Source: Alphaproteobacteria bacterium (GTDB taxonomy: Bacteria; Pseudomonadota; Alphaproteobacteria; CAAHEQ01; UBA3637). From it: a stretch of DNA of 64,000 nucleotides. Below are positions 44,548-52,866 of the stretch, in pieces. Each line of letters opens with the position of its first letter. The first letter of the stretch is position 1. A program made the translations under genes and the position numbers. The notes beneath the pieces were generated by a model. It had not been told where the DNA came from and searched no databases. It saw only the letters and a list, made by a program, of their open reading frames with translations. The DNA lies in assembly GCA_017647405.1 (NCBI GenBank), contig JAGCKR010000060.1, positions 1 through 64,000 on the forward strand, in the 5' to 3' direction.

Positions 44548-45885
44548 ATGAAAAAATTATTAATACCGGCTGTTGCTTTGGGGGCCATGATCATTTCAAC
44601 AGGTGCTGAAGCTGCCGGATACCATTTGTCAGAATACACAACAACAGGTCTCGGTCGTTCATTCGCTGGTGTTGGTGTGATGGGGGATGACTATTCTGCA
44701 ATTGGTTTTAACCCAGCTGGTATGCAATATAATGCAAAAAGTGGTGGTCAAACAGGTTTAACAATGGTGAGCTTGCACACAGATTATAAAGGCAGTGTTG
44801 GCCCTGAAACTGATGCATTAAGTGTTGCAGTGAAGTCGCCGAATACTCATGTAAAAACAGGTCGAGGCCATACACGCCCAACACGTGTTTTGCCAAATAT
44901 TTTTGCTCAGCATAAAATGAATGATCGTATGACATTTGGTATTGGTGCTTATGTTCCATATGGTTTGGCAACAGATTATGATGATGGTTGGTTTGGTGAA
45001 ACACATGCTGGGTTATCAGAAGTTTCAGCAGTGAATGTAAGTCCAGCTTTATCATATCAAGTAACAGATACTTTTGCTTTGGGTGCTGCGCTTAACATTC
45101 AACATATTTCTGCTCGTTTAACAAGTGCAACAACTTCACCTTCTCCAGATCCAAGAATTCCTGGTGCGCTTACTTTTGATGGAGTTACAAATAATTTAGA
45201 AGGGGATGATGTTGGTGTTGGTTACACAATTGGTGCAACATTTACGCCAAGAAAAGATGTTCGTTTAGGTGTTTCATACCGATCAAAAATCAAACATAAA
45301 TTAGAAGGTGATTTAAAATTAACAGGTGTTAGCCAAGCTCAATCAATGGTTGCAGCAGCAAGTGGTAAATCATTAGGAAATGGTAACCAAGATATTTTCA
45401 CAAAAATCACAACACCTGAAGTTGTTTTATTCTCAGGAGCTTGGGATTTCAACAAATGCTTTACTTTAACGGGTACAGCTCGTTGGACTCGTTGGAGCCA
45501 ATTTGATGATTTAGATATTTATAGCAAAAAAACAGGTGCTGGTATTTCAAAAACAAATGAAAACTGGAAAAACACATGGTATTATGCTGTTGGTTTGGAT
45601 TATAGACGTAATCAAAACTGGACATTCAGAACTGGTATTGGTTATGATGAAACAGTGATTAAATCTCCAGAATATCGCACAGCTCGTATTCCAGATGGTC
45701 GCCGTGTGTTAACATCTTTGGGTGTTTCATATAAGAAAAACAATTGGCAAATTGATGCTGGTTATATGCACATCTTTATTCATGGATCACATGCTTATGG
45801 CAAATCAGCTGGTGCATCTGATATCGATATGAAATATTCATCAAGCGCTGATTTGCTCAGCTTTGGGGTGCAATATAAGTTCTAA
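44548..45885 (+). CDS. OmpP1/FadL-family outer-membrane channel
   Basis: The 445-residue protein has a signal peptide cleaved near AEA, then AGYHLSEYTTTGLGRSFAGVGVMGDDYSAIGFNPAGM, the FadL hatch region with its NPA motif. A beta-barrel with alternating hydrophobic strands follows and ends in SFGVQYKF with the C-terminal Phe. Members let hydrophobic compounds such as long-chain fatty acids cross the outer membrane. Codon usage is cleaner than its neighbours, which together with the strong terminator suggests high expression. AGGAG lies before ATG 44548. Confidence 0.92.
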   Translation: MKKLLIPAVALGAMIISTGAEAAGYHLSEYTTTGLGRSFAGVGVMGDDYSAIGFNPAGMQYNAKSGGQTGLTMVSLHTDYKGSVGPETDALSVAVKSPNTHVKTGRGHTRPTRVLPNIFAQHKMNDRMTFGIGAYVPYGLATDYDDGWFGETHAGLSEVSAVNVSPALSYQVTDTFALGAALNIQHISARLTSATTSPSPDPRIPGALTFDGVTNNLEGDDVGVGYTIGATFTPRKDVRLGVSYRSKIKHKLEGDLKLTGVSQAQSMVAAASGKSLGNGNQDIFTKITTPEVVLFSGAWDFNKCFTLTGTARWTRWSQFDDLDIYSKKTGAGISKTNENWKNTWYYAVGLDYRRNQNWTFRTGIGYDETVIKSPEYRTARIPDGRRVLTSLGVSYKKNNWQIDAGYMHIFIHGSHAYGKSAGASDIDMKYSSSADLLSFGVQYKF

Positions 45886-45907
45886 TATTGAGTGCATTTG
45901 ATTAATA

Positions 45908-45949
45908 AAAAAAAGAAGAGGAAAATAAAAAAATACCTCTTCTTTTTTT
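45908..45949. terminator. Terminator after the FadL-like gene
   Basis: 14-bp stem AAAAAAAGAAGAGG / CCTCTTCTTTTTTT around a 14-nt A-rich loop. Confidence 0.8.
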
Positions 45950-45958
45950 GTTTTTTTA

Positions 45959-45988
45959 TTGACTTTTGCTTTGATAAATAGGTATAAA
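45959..45988 (+). promoter_or_regulatory. Promoter of the DsbA-like gene
   Basis: TTGACT (45959-45964), 18 bp, TATAAA (45983-45988), 32 bp before ATG 46021. Confidence 0.65.
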
Positions 45989-46020
45989 AATAAACAGGTT
46001 CATCAAAAAAGGAGATATAA

Positions 46021-46986
46021 ATGACAAAAAACAGAAAAAATAATCATCATGGTCCAAAACCAGAAGGAAAATGTTGCGCTGAAAAAGAAGCTGTTTGTGA
46101 AACTTCTTGCAAATGTGAAGCTGAATGCAAATCAGAAGGCGCTTGCAAATGTGGTTCTGGATGTAAATGTTGTTCAAAATCTTCCGGTAAAACGGCAGTT
46201 AAATGTTTAACAATGTTGACATCTGCATTGATGATTTCAACGGCAATTTTGTTTGTTGGTATGGAAATGACAAAGCCTCAACCAGCTCCGCGCACTTTGG
46301 GTAATATTGATCTTCAGATCACTGATTATTTGCGCAAAAATGCTTCTATTGTTATAAAGGTTATCGAGGAAGAACAAGAAAGAATTGAAGCCGAACGCAA
46401 AGCCGAAGAACAAAGATTGAAAGCTGAAGCTCAAAAGAAACAAATGGAAAAAATGAAAGAATATGTTGAAAAAATTTCAAAAGATTCAAACTATTATTCT
46501 TTAGGTAATAAAGATGGTAAATTTGTTATTATTGAGTTCTTTGATTATCGTTGTGGCTGGTGTAAAAGAACAAACAGCGCTCTTTGGGCAGAAATTGATG
46601 CTAAAAAAGCACCAAACATTCGCTGGATTCCGGTTGATGCGCCAATCTTTGGTGAAGGAAGTGCTTTGATTTCAAAATATGTTTTAGCGGCCGGCAAACA
46701 AGGAAAATATTCAGAAATGCATCATGAAGTTGCTTCTGCAACAGGTAATTTGGATAAAGCTGCTTTGGAAGAATTAGCTAAAAAAGTTGGTTTAAATATG
46801 GACCAATTAGCAAAAGATGTTGACTCTGATGCTATTAAAAATCAATTGGAAGCAAACATGCAAATGGCACAGGAAATTGGTGTTCAAGGGGTTCCATTTA
46901 TGATTGTTAATGGAAAACCACATGGGGGTGCTTTATTGAATGAATCTTTGGCACAAGCTGTTAAAGAATCAAACGAAATGAAATAA
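46021..46986 (+). CDS. Membrane-anchored DsbA-like oxidoreductase with Cys-rich N-terminus
   Basis: 321 residues in four parts. Residues 1-60 are hydrophilic and hold 11 Cys at 18, 19, 26, 30, 32, 36, 42, 44, 48, 50 and 51, in C-x-C and C-C spacing like metallothionein. Residues 62-82 form one membrane helix; the basic N-terminus predicts that the Cys-rich part is cytosolic. Residues 112-155 are a Glu/Lys coiled coil. Residues 165-321 are a DsbA-type thioredoxin fold with the active site C178-G-W-C181 and the cis-Pro in GVQGVPFMIVNG, similar to Com1/BdbD-like proteins. The periplasmic part should act in disulfide formation or isomerisation. GGAGATAT precedes ATG 46021. Confidence 0.85.
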   Translation: MTKNRKNNHHGPKPEGKCCAEKEAVCETSCKCEAECKSEGACKCGSGCKCCSKSSGKTAVKCLTMLTSALMISTAILFVGMEMTKPQPAPRTLGNIDLQITDYLRKNASIVIKVIEEEQERIEAERKAEEQRLKAEAQKKQMEKMKEYVEKISKDSNYYSLGNKDGKFVIIEFFDYRCGWCKRTNSALWAEIDAKKAPNIRWIPVDAPIFGEGSALISKYVLAAGKQGKYSEMHHEVASATGNLDKAALEELAKKVGLNMDQLAKDVDSDAIKNQLEANMQMAQEIGVQGVPFMIVNGKPHGGALLNESLAQAVKESNEMK

Positions 46987-47005
46987 ATTGATTTTTTAGT
47001 AAAGG

Positions 47006-47036
47006 AAAAGGCGACTGTTTCAAGTCGCCTTTTTTA
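47006..47036. terminator. Bidirectional terminator
   Basis: 11-bp stem AAAAGGCGACT / AGTCGCCTTTT, loop GTTTCA, T-run; between the DsbA-like gene and the convergent GT52-like gene. Confidence 0.9.
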
Positions 47037-47041
47037 ATTAT

Positions 47042-48004
47042 TTAAGACCGTTCATTTGAATGATAAAAAGCTTTATGTGGAATTTTTTTCCAGTTAAAGG
47101 GGCGGTGCCCATAAACTTTTTCAATATCGATATAAGGAACATTTCCCATGTTTTGTCCAGGGTGTGCAAAAATAAGATTGCTAAAATCTTTTGAATAAAT
47201 ATCAACATTTTCAGGAGGGCAAAGTGAAAAAGCAGCAGTTGAATAAAAGGTGCAAACTTTTTTAGGTTTCACCATCATTGAAAGTAATTCTGCCGGCACT
47301 TGTCGTGTGATAATGGGAACATTTGGAAAAATTTCTCCCCAATTTGTTTTTTCTCTTGGGTGTGGTTTAATCACAACTTGATCTAAATCATAATTGCTTA
47401 AAATACTTTTATAAAGTTGAATTTTTTCTTCTTCGGAAACAATAGAATCTTCACTTAAAGGTTGCGTGATTAAAATAACAGATTTAGATTCCAAAAGTTT
47501 CAATGTTTTTTCGTTAACATTAAAAATGGAAGCGATTTTTGCTTTTTCTTTTTCTGTTTTTTCATTCCATAATTTTTCCAAATCATGAACAATAAGTTTG
47601 GGATGAGCTGATTTTTCTATATCATGACCAAGTTTGGTTGTGTAACACTGGATGATATTTTTATTATTCAAATGCTTTTCAACCATATGAGAGTCACTTG
47701 CTCCGTCTGACAAAGAATAAAACGGATATCTCTCGGAGATTTCACGGGCGTATGGTGTTACTAAATTTCCATAAAATGGAACTTCAAATCCTTCTAATTT
47801 ACTCTCTAATTTATCTAAAAAAGAATGAATATATTCACTCAACATTTCCTTTGGGGGTAATTTAATGCTTGCTTTTGATTTTAAAGTACAATCCTTAATA
47901 GCTGGACCAAGAAGAAAAAATGTGTTATCAATTTTCTTGGTAAAAGCTAAAGAATATTGTAACAATGAGTAAGTTGAGTTTGCAATAAAAAACTGTGAGA
48001 TCAT
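47042..48004 (-). CDS. GT52-like glycosyltransferase (sialyltransferase-like)
   Basis: 320 residues without a signal peptide. The layout matches the GT-B sialyltransferases of the GT52 / Lst type: YSLSDGASDS with D100, VVIKPHPREKTNW with H215-P216, a downstream VPAELL with E239, and FYSTAAFS with Ser-Thr 255-256. The order Asp - HP - Glu - Ser is shared with GT80 and polysialyltransferases. It likely transfers a sialic acid or another sugar to lipooligosaccharide on the cytosolic side. Family call is by motif, and a different GT-B family remains possible. Follows the rsmB-like gene after a 67-bp gap. Confidence 0.7.
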   Translation of the reverse strand: MISQFFIANSTYSLLQYSLAFTKKIDNTFFLLGPAIKDCTLKSKASIKLPPKEMLSEYIHSFLDKLESKLEGFEVPFYGNLVTPYAREISERYPFYSLSDGASDSHMVEKHLNNKNIIQCYTTKLGHDIEKSAHPKLIVHDLEKLWNEKTEKEKAKIASIFNVNEKTLKLLESKSVILITQPLSEDSIVSEEEKIQLYKSILSNYDLDQVVIKPHPREKTNWGEIFPNVPIITRQVPAELLSMMVKPKKVCTFYSTAAFSLCPPENVDIYSKDFSNLIFAHPGQNMGNVPYIDIEKVYGHRPFNWKKIPHKAFYHSNERS

Positions 48005-48071
48005 TTAACCCTCCTTTTAATGGAGTTAAGTATATCATATACAAGCTTATTTGTCAAAAATTGTGACGATG

Positions 48072-49172
48072 CTACATTTCTCGTTGCATAACAGCAACAA
48101 ATAAACCATCTGTTTTTGTTTGATATGGAGAAAATTGTTTGTGTGTTTTAAGTTTAAATGTTGGGTGTGTTTTCAAAAATTTTTGAACTTGTGAAATATT
48201 TTCATCTTGTGTGAGTGAACAAGTCATATATGAAAGATAGGCACCTTTTTCAACATAGGTAGAAGCCTTTTTTAAAATCATTTGTTGTTTTTTTAATAAA
48301 GATGAAAATTCTTCTTCTGTTAATTTCCATCTGGCATCGGGGCATCTGCGCCAAGTTCCAGTGCCAGAGCAGGGGGCATCCACAACCACGTGTGAAAATT
48401 TAAGTTGAGGATTCTTTTTTAAGTATTTTGGTAAATCTGTTGTTGTTTCAATCATCTGGATTTGGGCACGAAGAGCTCGTTTTTTGAGTTCTTCTAAACT
48501 TTGACGAGAAATGTCATGAGAAATAATCTTTCCTTTTCCCTCCATCATTTGTGCAAAAATAAGAGATTTCCCTCCAGCGCCCGCACAATAATCAAGAACC
48601 GTTTCGCCTTTTTTTATTTTTGTTGCTAGTGCCACTAATTGTGATCCTTCATCTTGCACTTCAATAAGTCCGTTTTTAAAAGATTGAAGCATATTTAAAT
48701 TTACTCTGTTCTTTAAAACCAGGCCAAAAGGAGAAAGAGTCGTTTCTTCTGTTTCAACACCTTCTTTTAAAAGAGCTTGACGAATAGCTGCTCTGTTTCC
48801 GTTTGCTCTTAAAATGATTTGCGGTGAATCCAAAAGAGCAGGGAGCTCCTTTTCTGGATTTTTAATTTTTTGAACAATCCAGTCAGGCACCTCCATTTGA
48901 ATGTGAAAAGGCATTCTTTCATTTTTTTGAAGAGTATTTGCATTTAAAATTTCAATTCGTTTTGAAATAGGAAGAGTGGGATATAAATAATCAAGTCGCA
49001 TCTTGTGTCTGATGTATATCCAAACAAGATCTGTGAGTTTTTTTCTATCTTTGGATCCGAATGATTTATGCGTTCTTGTAAACGAATTAATTATTTCACT
49101 TGCAGGACGTTTTTCCCGCTCAATTTTTGCAATAAGATTACTTGCTTCTAAAAGAATAACTTCTTCTTTCAT
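48072..49172 (-). CDS. rRNA cytosine-C5 methyltransferase (RsmB/NOP family)
   Basis: The SAM site VLDYCAGAGGKSLIFAQMM, motif IV VVDAPCSGTGTWRRCPD and motif VI YMTCSLTQDENISQV, with the two catalytic Cys, define the NOP2/RsmB family. An N-terminal NusB-like helical part is shorter than in E. coli RsmB (366 against about 430 residues). The target is probably C967 of 16S rRNA, by family. It starts 3 bp after rlmE. Confidence 0.9.
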   Translation of the reverse strand: MKEEVILLEASNLIAKIEREKRPASEIINSFTRTHKSFGSKDRKKLTDLVWIYIRHKMRLDYLYPTLPISKRIEILNANTLQKNERMPFHIQMEVPDWIVQKIKNPEKELPALLDSPQIILRANGNRAAIRQALLKEGVETEETTLSPFGLVLKNRVNLNMLQSFKNGLIEVQDEGSQLVALATKIKKGETVLDYCAGAGGKSLIFAQMMEGKGKIISHDISRQSLEELKKRALRAQIQMIETTTDLPKYLKKNPQLKFSHVVVDAPCSGTGTWRRCPDARWKLTEEEFSSLLKKQQMILKKASTYVEKGAYLSYMTCSLTQDENISQVQKFLKTHPTFKLKTHKQFSPYQTKTDGLFVAVMQREM

Positions 49173-49175
49173 GGA

Positions 49176-49868
49176 CTAGGCCTCTTCTTGGTTTAAACCT
49201 TTAAATCCCGTAGCAACAACATAAACTTCAGAGGAATCTTTTCGACTGGCATCCGGTTTTGCGTGTTTCACAACTTTAAAATGTTGTTTCATTTCAGCCA
49301 AAAATTGGTTCTCGGTACCACCTTGAAAAATTTTAGCGATAAATACACCCCCGGGATTTAAAACCTGAATGGCAAAATCATAAGCCATTTCAAGTAAATT
49401 CATAATTCTTAAATGGTCGAGTGCGTGAACCCCTGTTGTATTTGCAGCCATATCAGACATCACAATATCGGCTTTATGGCCTCCTAATAATTCTTTAAGT
49501 ATATCAGGAGCTTCATCCTTTGTGAAGTCCATTTGAACAAGTTTTGCCCCACTGATTGGTTCGGCGGGTAATAAATCCATGCCAACAACTAATGGGTTTT
49601 CTGGATTTGATTGAACACGTTTAACGGCAACTTGTGACCAACCGCCTGGGGCGCATCCTAAATCCACCACGCGTTTTCCTGGTTTAAAAAAATGAAATTG
49701 ATCATCAAGTTGCATAATTTTAAAGGCGGCGCGTCCTCTATATCCTAGTCGATGGGCTTCGCTGACATAAGGATCATTCACTTGGCGTTGTAACCACTTT
49801 GTGCTGGAAGCTTTTCTTCCCTTTACTTTTTTGAGATGCGTTTTCAACGGGCGAGCCGTAAATTTCAT
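49176..49868 (-). CDS. rlmE: 23S rRNA 2'-O-ribose U2552 methyltransferase
   Basis: FtsJ/RrmJ family. The K-D-K-E set is seen in order: Lys in YRGRAAFKIMQLDD, SAM motif VVDLGCAPGGWSQVA, Asp in IVMSDMAANTTG, Lys in GGVFIAKIFQGG and Glu in SSEVYVVATGFKG. 230 residues; basic N-terminal tail. Co-transcribed with the rsmB-like gene. Confidence 0.96.
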   Translation of the reverse strand: MKFTARPLKTHLKKVKGRKASSTKWLQRQVNDPYVSEAHRLGYRGRAAFKIMQLDDQFHFFKPGKRVVDLGCAPGGWSQVAVKRVQSNPENPLVVGMDLLPAEPISGAKLVQMDFTKDEAPDILKELLGGHKADIVMSDMAANTTGVHALDHLRIMNLLEMAYDFAIQVLNPGGVFIAKIFQGGTENQFLAEMKQHFKVVKHAKPDASRKDSSEVYVVATGFKGLNQEEA

Positions 49869-49892
49869 TTTGATACTCCGATAGTTATAAAA

Positions 49893-50483
49893 TTATTGAT
49901 GTTGGTTGGTTCTTGAAAGTGGCATAGGTGCAGTATTTGCATCGATTGAAACGGGTGTTCTTGTTTCCAACGAATGATTGTTTCGATTTTCAAGACCGGC
50001 TAATTGCTGACGCATGACTGCTCTTGCTTGATCATTTTTCGGGGCTAAGTACAAAAAAGATTTGCCATTTGAACCTTTGGCCGTTACATTTAAACCACTT
50101 AAATTTGCTCTTAAAACAAATGCCTTTGTTTCCGAGGGAAGAGTTTCAAAAAAAGCCTGCCGTACCTGAGGCATGTAAGGAACTTGTTCTGCTTCTTCAG
50201 CTGAAACAACAGCAATCCCTGCTTGAGAGGCTTTTTCTTTTAGAAGAACGGCATAAGGCAAGCCTTGTTCCGGATTGAATGAAACAGACCTGCTTAATTC
50301 AGCATTTTGAACTTGTGCATGGGATGGTAAAAACGTTAATTTTTCTGCAGATCCATTTGGTGTAAAAGAAACGGCAAGACCAGCATTATTTGCCTTTCTA
50401 ACAAATTCACGCTCTTCACGTGTGAGCATGTCTAAATTATTTGTTTCTTGTGTTGGTTGTATGGATTGTGCATTGTCAGTCAT
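49893..50483 (-). CDS. Orphan protein with internal repeats
   Basis: 196 residues, no signal. A 40-residue module occurs at 20-59 (LTREEREFVRKANNAGLAVSF...) and 115-154 (LPSETKAFVLRANLSGLNVTA...), and a shorter, diverged copy at 79-94 (LLKEKASQAGIAVVS). The C-terminal 30 residues are disordered, Asn/Thr-rich. No family recognised. Located 10 bp downstream of the next orphan and 24 bp before rlmE. Confidence 0.6.
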   Translation of the reverse strand: MTDNAQSIQPTQETNNLDMLTREEREFVRKANNAGLAVSFTPNGSAEKLTFLPSHAQVQNAELSRSVSFNPEQGLPYAVLLKEKASQAGIAVVSAEEAEQVPYMPQVRQAFFETLPSETKAFVLRANLSGLNVTAKGSNGKSFLYLAPKNDQARAVMRQQLAGLENRNNHSLETRTPVSIDANTAPMPLSRTNQHQ

Positions 50484-50493
50484 GAAAAATCCT

Positions 50494-51351
50494 TTAACTT
50501 ATATGAGGTTTTTTGTAAGGAGTTGTTTCGTTTTGATGTGTAAAAACATGAACATCTGAGTGGGTTTGCTTAAAAAGAAAAACATCTTTATAATAAAGTT
50601 CTTCAAAAGTGATATTTGAATTTTTTTCAAGTGTTGAAGAAGAGGGAGTTCTGTTTGATTCTAATATAATCATTTGTTTGAAAATATTTTGAAGTTGTTT
50701 GGCAATTTCATGATCTGTTACTCGAATCCACTTGCCGTTTTCTTGTGAATAAATAATTTCGCTTTGTTCGGTATTGGTATTTGAAGGTATGTAATTAACC
50801 CGAATAGATGGTTTGTTTAATAAATAAAATGTTCTTTCGGTGATGGTACCGGTTGGGTTGCCGTTTGGAAATGTTTCCATCATTACCAAATGCGATAGTT
50901 CGCCTTTTTTATCATAAATCGGTTTGGACAGATGCGTTATATCATATTTATTTTGCGCATTTTTTTTATAGTATGTTCCAAGTTTGATATTGGCTTGTTC
51001 TGTGTAACTCCAAGCATGCGTTAAAACGCCATTAGAATAAAAACGAACAAGTGATTTCTTCTTATTTTCGTAATAGTGCGTTTCTAACGTGAGTTGGTTG
51101 TCTTTGTTATAAAGGAGAGTTTTTAAAACCTGTGTATTTTTTTGAGGGTGAACATAGATATGCGTAAAACTGCCATTTTTATCTTTTTGAATATATGATT
51201 TTGAAAGAACGCTTTGCGCTTGTTTTTCATTAGCAGCCTGTTCATTTTCATATTCATTATAATAAACAAAATCACCAGCCTGATAAGTGACAATCACGTG
51301 ACCGTTTGCAATTTTTTTTCGCTCTAATTCAATGGCTTTAACAGGTTTCAT
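50494..51351 (-). CDS. Orphan protein, beta-rich with MORN-like segments
   Basis: 285 residues, no signal peptide. Many short Tyr/Asn/Lys beta segments (FYSNGVLTHAWSYTE, ETFPNGNPTGTITERTFYL) resemble MORN-2 style repeats, but the match is weak. Function unknown. It lies in the ftsK-to-rlmE minus-strand cluster. Confidence 0.55.
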   Translation of the reverse strand: MKPVKAIELERKKIANGHVIVTYQAGDFVYYNEYENEQAANEKQAQSVLSKSYIQKDKNGSFTHIYVHPQKNTQVLKTLLYNKDNQLTLETHYYENKKKSLVRFYSNGVLTHAWSYTEQANIKLGTYYKKNAQNKYDITHLSKPIYDKKGELSHLVMMETFPNGNPTGTITERTFYLLNKPSIRVNYIPSNTNTEQSEIIYSQENGKWIRVTDHEIAKQLQNIFKQMIILESNRTPSSSTLEKNSNITFEELYYKDVFLFKQTHSDVHVFTHQNETTPYKKPHIS

Positions 51352-51434
51352 ATAAGATACTTTCCTTTTTATCTGTTGAATTATAAATTAAAATGAGAAA
51401 AAAGACAAGTTTTTTTATCATTTGAGAGCTCTGA

Positions 51435-52217
51435 TTAGAAATCAGAGCCTTGCAAATCATAGGAATTTTTCTGTGGATTAAATTCGCTTTCCGGTTCTTG
51501 TTCGATTAAATTGCGTGGTGTTTTCTTTGCCTGAGGTGTTGCCTGTTGCACTGGTTCACTTTTTCTTTCCTGTGATTGAGGTTGTGATTTTGAAGCTTGT
51601 TGTTGTGTAGCTTGTTGTGAGGCTTGTTGTTGCCGTTGTTGTCTGAGAGCATCTTTTTTAGCAGCTTCTTCCGCTGCAAGGCGTTCTTTTTCGTTTTGTT
51701 TTTCAGAATCAATCAAAACAAGATTAGAAATGATTTTATCGGACGTTTCCGTGTTATTTAAAATCGGATTTTGTTCTAAATACCACAAAATATTTTGCCC
51801 ATTAATATCTTTCTTATAAATTTCATTTCCTGCATAATTAACAAATAAATTTAAGATATCTGCTCGCGGGGCATAATAAGCGGCAAAAAAACTGATAGGA
51901 AGTTCTTTTGGGGCTCCTTTAATTGGAAATTCGGAATTATCAACCACTTCATTTGGGTCCAGATTTCCCTTTTCAAGAAGCGCTTGTAATACCTGAGGAT
52001 TTCCTCTTAAAATAGCTAATTGTAAAATTGATCCCCCACAAGGGAAATTAATGTTAAAATTTGTTTTTTTTGCGATTTCTTTCTCAATATCTTTTTCGCT
52101 TCTTGCCATTCGAACAACTTGTTGAATCGGATGATAACGGCATTCTTTCGGTCCGGAAAAAGAAACATTTGGGAATAATAAAATTCCTGCAACAGTTAAA
52201 AATAAAAATTTTTTCAT
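51435..52217 (-). CDS. Secreted ankyrin-like protein with Gln-rich tail
   Basis: 260 residues; signal peptide ending near VSFS-GP. Residues 50-150 hold two to three ankyrin-like repeats (GGSILQLAILRGNPQVLQALLEKG, ISFFAAYYAPRADILNLFVNYAG). Residues 165-235 are a charged helix followed by a Gln/Ser-rich stretch (QQRQQQASQQATQQQ). Two Cys precede the repeats. ATG 52217 is after GAAGGGGGCC. Periplasmic; function unknown. Between lolA and the MORN-like orphan. Confidence 0.65.
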   Translation of the reverse strand: MKKFLFLTVAGILLFPNVSFSGPKECRYHPIQQVVRMARSEKDIEKEIAKKTNFNINFPCGGSILQLAILRGNPQVLQALLEKGNLDPNEVVDNSEFPIKGAPKELPISFFAAYYAPRADILNLFVNYAGNEIYKKDINGQNILWYLEQNPILNNTETSDKIISNLVLIDSEKQNEKERLAAEEAAKKDALRQQRQQQASQQATQQQASKSQPQSQERKSEPVQQATPQAKKTPRNLIEQEPESEFNPQKNSYDLQGSDF

Positions 52218-52232
52218 AATGGCCCCCTTCAT

Positions 52233-52853
52233 TTATTTTTTCTTATATGGATTTTGAAAGAAAAAAAGTTTTTTGTCAATAGGTGAGTTTTGTTTTATGT
52301 TGTAAAGTGAGACTGTTGATTTTATTCCTTGCATATCAACAACTTCCCATTGTTTCAGAACAAGTGCTTCTTTATCAATTGTTAATGTTAAAGAACCAAG
52401 TTCTTTTGCCCCTTTTTTGACTGCTGTAACCTTATATTCATCTAAAACATCTTGAACAGCTGTGACTAAAAACTCCGGATCTGAAAATTTGAGTTCTTTT
52501 TTTAAAATTAAATTAACTGGTGTTTGACTTAAATCAAAATAGCTGACTTCTTTTAAATCTTTGTCATGATAAATAAGATATCCATTAACAGCATAAAATT
52601 CTAAAGGCGATCCTTTTTCATAGACAAGACGCATTTTTCCGGGGCGTGACATGTAAAGAGTTCCTGTTTGGAGATCGTTTTCTGTTTTAGAATTAAATTG
52701 AGCAAATTCAGCTTTGAGTGTTTTAATCTTATTATATGCTGTTTCAACCTTTTTAAGAATTTCTTTATTCTCGGGTGTATCAATCTTTTTATCAATATCG
52801 GCGAAAGCCGGTACGGAAAAACAAAGAAGAGTAGCAAGTAAAATCTTTTTCAT
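52233..52853 (-). CDS. lolA: Outer-membrane lipoprotein carrier
   Basis: Periplasmic chaperone that carries lipoproteins from LolCDE to the outer membrane. Signal peptide MKKILLATLLCFSVPAFA; the mature part has LolA features (TLKAEFAQFNSKTENDLQTGTLYMSRPGKMRLVYE, LIYHDKDLKEVSYFDL, GIKSTVSLYNIKQN). 206 residues from ATG 52853; the open frame extends upstream into ftsK. The ftsK-lolA order is common in alphaproteobacteria. Confidence 0.93.
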   Translation of the reverse strand: MKKILLATLLCFSVPAFADIDKKIDTPENKEILKKVETAYNKIKTLKAEFAQFNSKTENDLQTGTLYMSRPGKMRLVYEKGSPLEFYAVNGYLIYHDKDLKEVSYFDLSQTPVNLILKKELKFSDPEFLVTAVQDVLDEYKVTAVKKGAKELGSLTLTIDKEALVLKQWEVVDMQGIKSTVSLYNIKQNSPIDKKLFFFQNPYKKK

Positions 52854-52866
52854 AATTATTCCTTTT

